DNA of 12,729 nucleotides from an uncultured Oscillospiraceae bacterium (lineage in GTDB: Bacteria; Bacillota; Clostridia; Oscillospirales; Acutalibacteraceae), in NCBI GenBank assembly GCA_959596515.1, contig CAUFXR010000077.1, forward strand, positions 1 through 12,729, written 5' to 3'. The translations under genes were made by a program, and so were the position numbers. Every line of letters begins with the position of its first letter. Positions within the stretch are counted from its first letter, which is position 1. Below, piece by piece: positions 6,772 through 12,729 of this stretch. The notes beneath the pieces are model-generated. The model saw nothing but the letters and a program-made list of their open reading frames with translations. It did no database searches and had not been told where the DNA came from.

Positions 6772-7503
6772 ATGAAAATTATCGCGGATACTCATTGTCA
6801 CACAATCGCTTCCACCCACGCATATAGCACCTGGTTGGAAAATATTCACGCTGCTAAGGAGGTGGGATTGTCCTATCTGGCAATTACCGATCACGGCCCT
6901 ACGATGCCGGGTTCTCCTGGAAAGTGGTATTTTAAAAATCTGAAAATTATCCCGCATAAGGTAGATGGAGTGTATCTGCTTACAGGGGTAGAGTGTAATG
7001 TGTTGGATTTTAATGGAACAATCGATTATGTGGATGATGAGCACAAAAATCTGGATTGGGTAATCGCCTCGATTCATTCGTCCACACTCTTGACCCAGGA
7101 GACTCCCACGGTGGAAAGCTGTACCAACGCTTGGCTGCAAATCGCCAAAGATCCCAGAGTCTGTGTAATTGGCCATTGTGGTCAGCCTAAATTTAAATTT
7201 GATTATGAACATGTGATCCCGGTATTTGGCCAGTACGGAAAGCTGGTGGAAATCAACAATAACTCTTTTCATGTTCGAAAGGATGCCGTCATAAACTGTA
7301 GGGAAATCGCTTTGCTTTGCAAAAAGCATGGCGTCCGGATCATAGTTAATACGGATTCACATTTCGCTCCACAGATAGGCCACGCCGATCTGGCGTTGGC
7401 AATGCTGGAGGAAATCGACTTTCCTGAGGAATTGGTGGTAAACTCCAGTGTGGAACGGTTCCAGCAGTACCTGAACGAAAGAAATATTCATTTGGAGGAC
7501 TAA
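6772..7503 (+). CDS. PHP-domain metallophosphatase, YcdX type
   Basis: A 243-aa hydrolase of the polymerase and histidinol phosphatase (PHP) superfamily, closest to the YcdX group of trinuclear metal phosphatases. All nine metal ligands expected from YcdX can be placed: H8, H10 (DTHCHT), H16, H41 (ITDHGP), E74 (GVECNV), H102 (IHSS), H135 (GHCGQP), D195 and H197 (NTDSHF). The length equals that of YcdX. Its physiological substrate is unknown. The start ATG has AAAGGA 7 nt upstream. It lies 6 nt before murB, so the two are cotranscribed. A PHP gene next to murB and rapZ is a common arrangement in Clostridia. Confidence 0.9.
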   Translation: MKIIADTHCHTIASTHAYSTWLENIHAAKEVGLSYLAITDHGPTMPGSPGKWYFKNLKIIPHKVDGVYLLTGVECNVLDFNGTIDYVDDEHKNLDWVIASIHSSTLLTQETPTVESCTNAWLQIAKDPRVCVIGHCGQPKFKFDYEHVIPVFGQYGKLVEINNNSFHVRKDAVINCREIALLCKKHGVRIIVNTDSHFAPQIGHADLALAMLEEIDFPEELVVNSSVERFQQYLNERNIHLED

Positions 7504-7509
7504 GCATCC

Positions 7510-8436
7510 ATGACGCAGCGAAACCTACAACCGGTTACTCAAGAGTTCATTAGCGGCCTGCGCCAGACAGGGGCGCAGGTTCAGGAAAACGAGCCCATGA
7601 GCCTGCATACCAGTTTTCAAATCGGCGGCCCGGCAGATGTATTTGTTACGGTGCCGGATGAAAAATCCCTGCGCGGAGTTTTGAAGCTGTGCCGGGAAGC
7701 CGGCGTGTCGGTATACGTGATCGGCAATGGCTCCGACCTATTGATTCCCGACGAGGGACTGCGGGGAGTTGTCATCAGCTTTGGCGGAGATCTTTGCCGG
7801 CTCCGGCTGGAAGATGAGACAAAGATCATCTGCGGCCCGGGGGTAACCCTGGCGAAGCTTTGCAAATTCGCGCTGGAAAATTCCCTCACAGGTTTAGAGT
7901 TCGCCTGGGGAATTCCGGGGTCGGCCGGTGGCGCCGCTTATATGAATGCGGGCGCCTACGGCGGAGAGATGAAAGATGTTCTGGTAAAATGCCGACACCT
8001 GGATGAAAATGGGAATTCGGGAGAATTCGTCGGAAGCGCCCTGGATTTTTCTTATCGACACAGCGCCTATACGGATCAAAAGCTGGTGATCACGGGATTG
8101 ACCTTTCAGCTGGAGAAAGGGGATTACAGTGTGATTAAGGCACAGATGGAAGATTATCTGGGACGGCGAAAGGCAAAGCAGCCTTTAGAATATCCCAGTG
8201 CTGGCAGCGTGTTCAAGAGGCCAGAGGGGTATTTTGCGGGACAGCTGATCGAGGAATGCGGCTTAAAAGGAAAGATAGTGGGCGGAGCAAAGGTCAGCGA
8301 GAAGCATGCGGGTTTTATTGTCAATACCGGTGGGGCTACCTGTCAGGATGTGCAAAGACTGGTCAAGATAATTCAGGATACGGTGAAGAGAGAAAAGCAA
8401 GTAGAACTGGAATGTGAAATTAAACTGATGACATAA
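7510..8436 (+). CDS. murB: UDP-N-acetylenolpyruvoylglucosamine reductase
   Basis: A 308-aa FAD enzyme that reduces UDP-GlcNAc-enolpyruvate to UDP-MurNAc with NADPH, the second committed step of peptidoglycan precursor synthesis in the cytoplasm. The FAD-binding domain carries IGGPADVF, IGNGSDLLIPDEG and the pair IPGSAGGAAYMNAGAYGGE. The substrate domain has SYRHSAY, the catalytic serine motif PSAGSVFKRP (Ser233) and a C-terminal CEIKL with the probable catalytic Glu303. The size and compact substrate domain fit the Gram-positive type II MurB. GGAGG, 11 nt upstream, lies within the end of the PHP gene. It is the second gene of the operon. Confidence 0.96.
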   Translation: MTQRNLQPVTQEFISGLRQTGAQVQENEPMSLHTSFQIGGPADVFVTVPDEKSLRGVLKLCREAGVSVYVIGNGSDLLIPDEGLRGVVISFGGDLCRLRLEDETKIICGPGVTLAKLCKFALENSLTGLEFAWGIPGSAGGAAYMNAGAYGGEMKDVLVKCRHLDENGNSGEFVGSALDFSYRHSAYTDQKLVITGLTFQLEKGDYSVIKAQMEDYLGRRKAKQPLEYPSAGSVFKRPEGYFAGQLIEECGLKGKIVGGAKVSEKHAGFIVNTGGATCQDVQRLVKIIQDTVKREKQVELECEIKLMT

Positions 8437-8456
8437 TAAAGGCGGAGTTTGGATCT

Positions 8457-9314
8457 ATGGATTTTATTATTGTAACCGGATTGTCCGGGGCGGGAAAGTC
8501 CCGGGCGGTGGATGCTTTAGAGGATATCGGTTTTTACTGCGTGGATAATATTCCGCCCAAGCTGATTCCGGTATTTTATACCCTGTGCGAGCAGGCGACG
8601 CCGGAGATGAAACGGGTGGCAATTGTCACCGATACTCGGGGCGGAGATATGTTCAGCAGCCTGTTTGAAACTTTGGACACCCTGAAGCAGGAACAGAAAA
8701 AATATAAGATTTTGTTTCTGGACTGCGGCGATGACGTTTTGATCCACCGATATAAGGAGACCCGGCGGCGTCATCCGCTTTCCGATTCATTTGAGGGTTC
8801 TATAACTCAGTCGATCCACTATGAGCGGGAGGTGCTGCGGCCGGTAAAGGAGGCCGCGGATTATCTGATCGATACCACGTTTTTGTCTCCAACTCAGTTA
8901 AAAAATCGAATCTCCGCTTTGTTTTTGGAAAATTCCGATATGTCTCTTCTGGTCAACTGTGTTTCTTTTGGATTTAAATACGGTTTGCCCAGCGAAGCGG
9001 ATCTGGTGTTTGATGTGCGATGCCTACCCAATCCTTTTTATGTGGAGGAACTGAAAGATCTGACAGGTTTAGATGAACCGGTGAGAAGCTATGTGATGCA
9101 ATGGGAACAGACCAAGGGCTTTCTCCAGCGGTTTTTATCCTTAATCGATTATATGCTTCCTTTGTACCGCTCGGAAGGAAAAAGCCAGCTTTTTGTGGGA
9201 ATCGGTTGTACCGGCGGTAAACATAGATCTGTGGCTTTGGCTCAACTTCTCTATAACTATCTGCTGGAAAAGGGTCAGCGGGCCAGTGTACATCATCGGG
9301 ATATCAAAAAGTAA
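8457..9314 (+). CDS. rapZ: RapZ/YvcJ nucleotide-binding regulator
   Basis: A 285-aa member of the RapZ (YvcJ) family. It opens MDFIIVTGLSGAGKS with the P-loop at residues 8-15, followed by VDNIPPKLIP and DTRGG near residue 60. The C-terminal domain contains the conserved GCTGGKHRS at 250-258. In Escherichia coli RapZ binds small RNAs and controls glucosamine-6-phosphate synthase; in Bacillus subtilis YvcJ hydrolyses nucleotides and affects competence. In Clostridia the precise role is unclear. Length is normal. It lies 20 nt after murB and 47 nt before whiA. In related genomes yvcK usually follows directly; here it does not. An 8-bp hairpin (TCTTGCCG/CGGTAAGA, 9320-9338) sits in the gap. Confidence 0.95.
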   Translation: MDFIIVTGLSGAGKSRAVDALEDIGFYCVDNIPPKLIPVFYTLCEQATPEMKRVAIVTDTRGGDMFSSLFETLDTLKQEQKKYKILFLDCGDDVLIHRYKETRRRHPLSDSFEGSITQSIHYEREVLRPVKEAADYLIDTTFLSPTQLKNRISALFLENSDMSLLVNCVSFGFKYGLPSEADLVFDVRCLPNPFYVEELKDLTGLDEPVRSYVMQWEQTKGFLQRFLSLIDYMLPLYRSEGKSQLFVGIGCTGGKHRSVALAQLLYNYLLEKGQRASVHHRDIKK

Positions 9315-9361
9315 AAGGTTCTTGCCGAAACGGTAAGAGCAGTATCAAAGGAGGGAGTCGT

Positions 9362-9988
9362 GTGTCGTTTTCTTCTGATACCAAGCGGGAACTTTCCGCA
9401 CTACAGCCTAACGGAGCGTCTCAGGACGCTCTTTCTTTAAGGAGGCTGTTTTTAGAAAAAGGCACGATGACTAATCCTGCCAGGGACTATCATTTGGAAT
9501 TTGCCTGCGCCTCCTCTGAGGAAGCGAAAGAGCTTTGTTCATTTTTGGAAAGTCTGTCTGAGCTTTCGGTGACTCCAGGCGTAACCAAACGAAAGGGCCA
9601 GTACGTGGTTTATGTTAAGGGCAGCGAGCAGATTACAGATTTATTGGCTTTTATTGGGGCGAATAAAGCGGCAATGGAATTTATGCAGGTAAAAATGGTA
9701 AAAGAGGTTCGGAATTATGTGAACCGAACTACGAATTTTGAAACCGCGAATATTGGAAAAACCGCTTCCGCTGCCGCAGGGCAACTAGAGGCGATCCGAA
9801 AGATCCAGCAAAAAGGGAGACTTACGTCTTTGCCTGAGGAATTGCGAGAGCTGGCGGAACTGCGCCTGGAAAATCCTGAATTTTCCCTGCGAGAGTTAGG
9901 GGAAAGGCTGACGCCGCCGATCACCCGCAGCGGTGTGAATCATCGATTGAAACGACTGATGCAAATCGCGGATGAAATTGACTCATAA
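9362..9988 (+). CDS. whiA: WhiA sporulation/division regulator, internally shortened
   Basis: WhiA is a DNA-binding protein (LAGLIDADG-like fold plus helix-turn-helix) that affects sporulation in actinomycetes and cell division in Firmicutes. This copy has 208 aa against about 316 in Bacillus subtilis. Residues 1-14 (MSFSSDTKRELSAL) match the true N-terminus. Residues 24-120 match the second LAGLIDADG half (LRRLFLEKGTMTNPA, DYHLEF, NYVNRTTNFETANIGKT). Residues 155-208 are the intact helix-turn-helix domain (PEELRELAELRLENP, SGVNHRLKRL). The first LAGLIDADG half and the Cys pair before the second are gone, about 108 residues in all, with no frameshift. The start GTG has a perfect AAAGGAGG 7 nt upstream. 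A hairpin GAGCGTC/GACGCTC (9414-9431) lies exactly at the join. It may be a natural reduced form, a partly functional allele or an assembly error. Confidence 0.88.
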   Translation: MSFSSDTKRELSALQPNGASQDALSLRRLFLEKGTMTNPARDYHLEFACASSEEAKELCSFLESLSELSVTPGVTKRKGQYVVYVKGSEQITDLLAFIGANKAAMEFMQVKMVKEVRNYVNRTTNFETANIGKTASAAAGQLEAIRKIQQKGRLTSLPEELRELAELRLENPEFSLRELGERLTPPITRSGVNHRLKRLMQIADEIDS

Positions 9989-10185
9989 CCATTTTTACAG
10001 ATATTTTGAAAGGTTCGGTAGGAACTAACTTCTTGGAAGTATTTTGTAAGGAGAGCGCGTGGAACTTTTATGCTGGTCAGTTTATTTGTGTGTTCGGTAA
10101 TAAAAAAGGTTTTTAGGTCACACCGAGGCCTCAAATGTGTTTCAATGTATCAGGCTTCAAGCTATGCGCTGCGTTTTTTCTCTTT

Positions 10186-10213
10186 GTATTCGTACCTGTC
10201 GTATTCGTACCTG
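10186..10213. repeat. 15-bp tandem duplication
   Basis: GTATTCGTACCTGTC (10186-10200) is followed at once by GTATTCGTACCTG (10201-10213). Two copies only, with no coding context; probably a slippage product. Confidence 0.85.
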
Positions 10214-10365
10214 ATTTTTGAAAGTGTGTTTTCAAGTTGTTTTTATCTTTAAAATGCGAAAATGCGCTTTTTAGAGTAACGGTATATTTTCCAAATGTTT
10301 GTGCCCGAGTTTCTAGGGGACATATTTTGAGGCTGTGTTTTCAGCTGCGCTGAAAATAGGTTATT

Positions 10366-10470
10366 CACCGTAAAAACAGACGAACGCTGTGTATTGATCG
10401 GTGCCGAGCGTGTTTTTATGAAAAATTTGAAAAACACGGGAACCGCTTATCAGCGTTCGTCTGTTTTGTG
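10366..10470. repeat. 105-bp palindromic element flanked by TTATT (MITE-like or structured RNA)
   Basis: A perfect 17-bp inverted repeat joins AAAACAGACGAACGCTG (10373-10389) and CAGCGTTCGTCTGTTTT (10451-10467). It extends to terminal CAC (10366-10368) and GTG (10468-10470), giving about 20 bp of terminal inverted repeat with a 4-nt bulge (CGTA) on the left. Inside, CGTGTTTTT (10409-10417) pairs with AAAAACACG (10430-10438), and a near-match CGGTGCC/GGAACCG lies between. TTATT occurs immediately outside both ends (10361-10365 and 10471-10475), as expected of a 5-bp target duplication. No open frame of note is inside. A non-autonomous transposon is one reading, a strong RNA hairpin the other. 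Confidence 0.6.
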
Positions 10471-10795
10471 TTATTGATTTTAGGAAATTGCCGGTTTTTT
10501 CGGCAAAAGATTCTGCGGAAAATGGCAGACGTTTTAAGGTTTAACGGGAAACTGTTAGAAAAGTTTTTAGTAACCTAAGCGATTAAGCTATTCTGAAGTC
10601 TTGCTTGAAAACAGTGATACACCTATTTGCAGACGATCAGAATAACTGATTGTTTAGAGAAAATGAGACACTGCTTTTATTATTTTCTCAAAAGCGATTA
10701 CTGGCGGCTTCCTTTTACTAGAGCCTAAAAATTAGGAACGCTCTTACTTGCCAATCCCTAGACAAATTATCCGGTTGAGCCATCCAGCGTTTTTT

Positions 10796-11434
10796 CTATT
10801 CCCCAAGAAGCGTTTCGATCAAACGGGGAAGTTGGCTGGCGCTTTCCACTGTGTGCTCGACCTGTTCCATTTCATAGGGGCGAAACCCATAGGCACAGCC
10901 AATGAACGGTATCTGGTTATCGATAGCGGCCTGTCGATCCAATAAGGTGTCACCGACCATGATCGCTTTATCGGGAGAAACCTCTTTGAGAAGTTTGCCA
11001 AGACTCTGGCCCTTGTTGTCCATTCCAGCCTCCAGTTCCTGCAGATAATCCATTTTATCCTTTAGGCCAATGGCCGTTACACACATGGTGATATAACGAA
11101 TGTTGGAGTTGGAACAGACTGCTGTTTGATAACCCAAAGCGTGAAGCTGATCCATGGCTTCCGGAATACCGGCATAGGGTTTAGCGCGATCCAGGTACTT
11201 CGCCTGTATCTCACCGCCGTGGGTAAAATAGAAATCATAGTCCTTTTGATTCCAGCCAGGGAAAATAGCATCCATGGTATCGTGGTAGTTGGTGCCAAAG
11301 GAAGCGATGATATGGGAAGCTTCCTGAACGGGATAACCCAATAGCCGCTCCATTTCCTGAGCGGCCGGAACGGCAAACAGCTCTGTACGGCTTAAAGTGC
11401 CGTCTAAATCGAAAACAGCTAATTTTTTTGTCAT
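10796..11434 (-). CDS. HAD-superfamily phosphatase (phosphoglycolate phosphatase-like)
   Basis: A 212-aa hydrolase with all four HAD motifs: DLDGT (D9, D11) as motif I, CSNS (S108) as motif II, K141 as motif III and GDTLLDRQA (D162, D166) as motif IV. A helical cap domain lies between motifs I and II (about residues 17-85). HAD enzymes of this type remove phosphate from small metabolites such as phosphoglycolate, sugar phosphates or nucleotides; the substrate cannot be read from sequence. The start ATG at 11434 is chosen because AAAGGAGG lies 8 nt upstream and the protein then begins MTKKLAVFDLDGT. An open extension upstream crosses the promoter and is not used. It is transcribed divergently from the coiled-coil gene. 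Confidence 0.9.
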   Translation of the reverse strand: MTKKLAVFDLDGTLSRTELFAVPAAQEMERLLGYPVQEASHIIASFGTNYHDTMDAIFPGWNQKDYDFYFTHGGEIQAKYLDRAKPYAGIPEAMDQLHALGYQTAVCSNSNIRYITMCVTAIGLKDKMDYLQELEAGMDNKGQSLGKLLKEVSPDKAIMVGDTLLDRQAAIDNQIPFIGCAYGFRPYEMEQVEHTVESASQLPRLIETLLGE

Positions 11435-11473
11435 GAGGGATTCCTCCTTTACGATCAAAACCTTGCTGATTTT

Positions 11474-11502
11474 ATTATACAGCTTTTCCATGAAGATGAA
11501 AG
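11474..11502 (-). promoter_or_regulatory. Promoter of the HAD phosphatase gene
   Basis: On the minus strand TATAAT (11479-11474) follows CTTTCA (11502-11497) after 17 nt. The predicted leader is about 33 nt and includes the AAAGGAGG site. The -35 box is weak. Confidence 0.5.
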
Positions 11503-11617
11503 AGAAAAATAAAAATACTATAGTTTCGATAAATTTGAGAATCGTAAGAAAGAAAATCTTAGAAGATGTTGCCGTTTTTGAGGGCTTATGATAGACTAGA
11601 AAAGGGAGGAGTGCTGG

Positions 11618-12151
11618 ATGAAACAAAAAGATGAAAAATATGACCGCCGTTTGGTTCCAGAGGGGGAAAACATGGAAGTGCGGGAGAAGTCTGAAAGCTA
11701 CGTGGAACGACGTCTACAAAATCAGATCGCGGCTCTCCTTGAGGGAAGAAAAGAATTGAATAAGGAAATCGAGCGCCTTCAGGAAGAATGGGTAAAAGCT
11801 CAGCGGCAGAGCGATGAATTGATCCGTAAAAGCCGACAATACGATGATATTCAATTTCACCTCTATGAGATTCATCGAAAAGCGGAGGCTGAGGCGCAGA
11901 ACATTCGGGATTCCGCGAAAGAACAGGCGATGGACGCCATTTTTGTCATCGACGATATTCAAGAAACGGTGGGTGTTTTTCAGCAGGATGTTAAAAATTT
12001 AAAAAAAGATTTGGAAATTGGAAGTGATACACTGGAAGACCGTGTAACCTCCTTCCTTTATTCTCTGGAAAGCTTTGAGGAAAAATTGGAGCGGATTAGA
12101 CAGCGCTTTTATGAAGATAATCATTTGCCACGGGAGGAAACGGATTGTTAG
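11618..12151 (+). CDS. Coiled-coil protein of unknown function
   Basis: A 177-aa soluble, charged protein I do not recognise with certainty. Residues of about 25-75 and 85-165 are rich in Glu, Lys, Gln and Leu in heptad-like spacing and should form coiled coils. The segment AEAEAQNIRDSAKEQA near residues 88-103 recalls the membrane-distal part of DivIVA/GpsB-like or ATP synthase b-like proteins, but the N-terminal DivIVA signature is missing. No signal peptide or membrane segment is present. The start ATG has AAGGGAGGAG about 7 nt upstream. A possible promoter is TTGCCG with TAGACT (11592-11597) 17 nt later, although it stands very close to the ribosome binding site. Divergent from the HAD gene and followed by a tRNA gene. 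Confidence 0.8.
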   Translation: MKQKDEKYDRRLVPEGENMEVREKSESYVERRLQNQIAALLEGRKELNKEIERLQEEWVKAQRQSDELIRKSRQYDDIQFHLYEIHRKAEAEAQNIRDSAKEQAMDAIFVIDDIQETVGVFQQDVKNLKKDLEIGSDTLEDRVTSFLYSLESFEEKLERIRQRFYEDNHLPREETDC

Positions 12152-12167
12152 AACGAGGATAAAGCAC

Positions 12168-12196
12168 TTGCAAAAAGTGAGGCTTTGTGCTATCAT
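12168..12196 (+). promoter_or_regulatory. Promoter of the tRNA gene
   Basis: TTGCAA (12168-12173) and TATCAT (12191-12196) stand 17 nt apart. Transcription would begin about 10 nt before the mature tRNA 5' end at 12214. Confidence 0.65.
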
Positions 12197-12213
12197 ATTT
12201 TAGCATATGATAA

Positions 12214-12290
12214 GGGCCACTAGCTCAGTTGGTTAGAGCAACCGGCTCATAACCGGTCGGTCCGGGGTTCGAGTCCCTGATGGCCCACCA
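12214..12290 (+). tRNA. tRNA with CAT anticodon, probably elongator tRNA-Met
   Basis: The 77-nt gene folds into a full cloverleaf. The D arm is GCTC/GAGC, the anticodon stem ACCGG/CCGGT with loop CTCATAA, the T arm CGGGG/CCCTG with loop TTCGAGT, and CCA is encoded. It lacks the initiator hallmarks: position 1 pairs with 72 and the anticodon stem lacks three GC pairs next to the loop. Elongator Met or the Ile2 tRNA (CAT modified to lysidine) are both possible. Position 7 (C) faces position 66 (A), a mismatch at the base of the acceptor stem; G66 would restore pairing. It has its own promoter and terminator, so it is a single-gene unit. Confidence 0.93.
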
Positions 12291-12296
12291 TGCGAA

Positions 12297-12345
12297 AACA
12301 CCATTGAAATCTGAACTTTCAAGTTCGGACTCAATGGTGTTTTTG
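12297..12345 (+). terminator. Terminator of the tRNA gene
   Basis: AACACCATTGA (12297-12307) pairs perfectly with TCAATGGTGTT (12331-12341). An inner TCTGAAC/GTTCGGA stem stacks inside, and TTTTGTT follows. It starts 6 nt after the CCA end. Confidence 0.88.
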
Positions 12346-12390
12346 TTATAAAGTTAATATTAATCCGGATTTAATGGGCTATTTATCAGC

Positions 12391-12419
12391 TTGTATGTTT
12401 GAGTAACCTATGGTAAAAT
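12391..12419 (+). promoter_or_regulatory. Promoter of the FRG-domain ORF
   Basis: TTGTAT (12391-12396) lies 17 nt before TAAAAT (12414-12419), which is preceded by TGG, an extended -10 motif. Transcription would start near 12426, so GTG at 12426 is unlikely to be the start codon. Confidence 0.5.
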
Positions 12420-12437
12420 TTTACTGTGGTGATTAGA

Positions 12438-12689
12438 ATGACAGATCTCTATATAAATAGTGTTTCAGATTATTTAGAGAAGATAATGGAACTAAATAAA
12501 GAATCTCCAAATAATCCCTTAATGAATAATCCTACAAAAAGCACATTCCTTTTTCGTGGAATGGAGGATTGTCAATACAAGCTTTTGCCAAGTGTTTTTA
12601 GAACGGTGGAAGATACACCGGAAAACAGACCGATCGAAAATCGCAAGTATTTATCTTTTTCTGATGAGAGAACTATGCTGCTAGAATAA
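12438..12689 (+). CDS. FRG-domain protein, short and probably truncated
   Basis: An 83-aa product containing the start of an FRG domain (PF08867): FLFRGMEDCQYKLLPSVFR at about residues 38-56 has the family's Phe-Arg-Gly and the following L-x-PS-x-FR. FRG proteins are normally 200-350 aa; here a stop codon follows ERTMLLE, where relatives continue with a helix. The other two frames stay open to the end of the window, so a frameshift cannot be excluded. ATG at 12438 is preferred (MTDLYINSVSDYLEKI resembles other FRG starts), although the ribosome binding site is weak; GTG at 12426 is the alternative. GC is about one third against roughly half in rapZ, suggesting acquisition. FRG genes are often found in accessory and defence-related loci; the function is unknown. 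Confidence 0.65.
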   Translation: MTDLYINSVSDYLEKIMELNKESPNNPLMNNPTKSTFLFRGMEDCQYKLLPSVFRTVEDTPENRPIENRKYLSFSDERTMLLE

Positions 12690-12729
12690 AAATAGTACAA
12701 GTCAAAATGAGAGAATTCCCAATAAGCAA

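Larger units (their letters stand above)
9989..10795. other. Gene-free, hairpin-rich region between whiA and the HAD gene
   Basis: No supported gene in about 800 bp. Just after whiA there is a weak ACTTC/GAAGT hairpin followed by ATTTT (near 10027-10045). A 13-codon frame at 10059-10100 has a good AAGGAG but no recognisable product. From about 10288 to 10510 inverted repeats follow one another: AAATGT...ACAT around CCC...GGG; TTTTCAGC/GCTGAAAA (10338-10345 with 10349-10356); the 105-bp palindromic element; and TTGCCG/CGGCAA (10488-10493 with 10501-10506). Further on there is GAGAAAAT/ATTTTCTC (10657-10664 with 10682-10689) and CCTAA/TTAGG near 10724-10736, which might end transcription of the minus-strand HAD gene. 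Small RNAs, decayed mobile DNA or both are possible. Confidence 0.55.

Noticed and set aside
6670..7329. Long minus-strand open frame opposite the PHP gene
   Set aside because: Shadow of a gene with all nine metal ligands conserved on the plus strand; no ribosome binding site or known domain.
10059..10100. 13-codon frame after whiA with a good AAGGAG site
   Set aside because: Too short to judge, no similarity recognised, no conserved context visible.
10070..10252. 60-codon plus-strand open frame (MLVSLFVCSV...)
   Set aside because: No ribosome binding site at proper distance, odd composition, and it contains a tandem duplication typical of non-coding DNA.
10380..10389. Short match to the 16S rRNA 5' sequence GACGAACGCTG within the palindromic element
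   Set aside because: Only about 11 nt and no further similarity on either side; treated as chance.

Overview
The window looks like chromosomal DNA from a Gram-positive, low- to mid-GC Clostridia (Firmicutes), most likely of the gut Oscillospiraceae/Ruminococcaceae type. The evidence is the Firmicutes-type HPr kinase/phosphorylase, the PHP-murB-rapZ-whiA cluster, a cardiolipin synthase with two HKD motifs, strong AAAGGAGG ribosome binding sites and frequent TTG/GTG starts. The genus cannot be fixed from the sequence alone.

Layout. (1) At the left edge the minus strand carries the first 12 codons of what looks like an acetolactate synthase large subunit, behind a leader of about 350 nt with its own strong promoter. 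(2) A back-to-back promoter drives a plus-strand pair at 534-3491: an AI-2E family (PF01594) membrane permease and a cardiolipin synthase, closed by a perfect 12-bp terminator. (3) About 490 bp follow without a convincing gene; this stretch holds a 15-bp tandem repeat. (4) A GT4-type glycosyltransferase lies on the minus strand, divergent from hprK. (5) hprK has a structured leader; after a gap of about 300 bp comes a tight operon of a PHP/YcdX-type metallophosphatase, murB, rapZ and whiA. (6) About 800 bp of non-coding DNA follow, rich in hairpins and containing a 105-bp palindromic element flanked by TTATT on both sides. (7) A minus-strand HAD phosphatase diverges from a 177-aa coiled-coil protein. 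(8) A CAT-anticodon tRNA with a clear promoter and terminator is followed by an AT-rich, short FRG-domain ORF that looks acquired and possibly broken.

How the genes fit together. hprK, rapZ and whiA link carbon-source signalling to envelope synthesis and cell-cycle control, and murB makes peptidoglycan precursors in the same operon. Cardiolipin synthase, the permease and possibly the glycosyltransferase also act at the membrane.

The most unusual observation is in this conserved cluster. WhiA is only 208 aa. It keeps its first 14 or so residues, the second LAGLIDADG half and the C-terminal helix-turn-helix, but lacks about 108 residues covering the first LAGLIDADG half. The gene normally between rapZ and whiA (yvcK, gluconeogenesis factor/CofD-like) is also missing. 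Other points worth checking are the hprK leader RNA, the MITE-like hairpin, the long ilvB-like leader and the FRG gene beside the tRNA.
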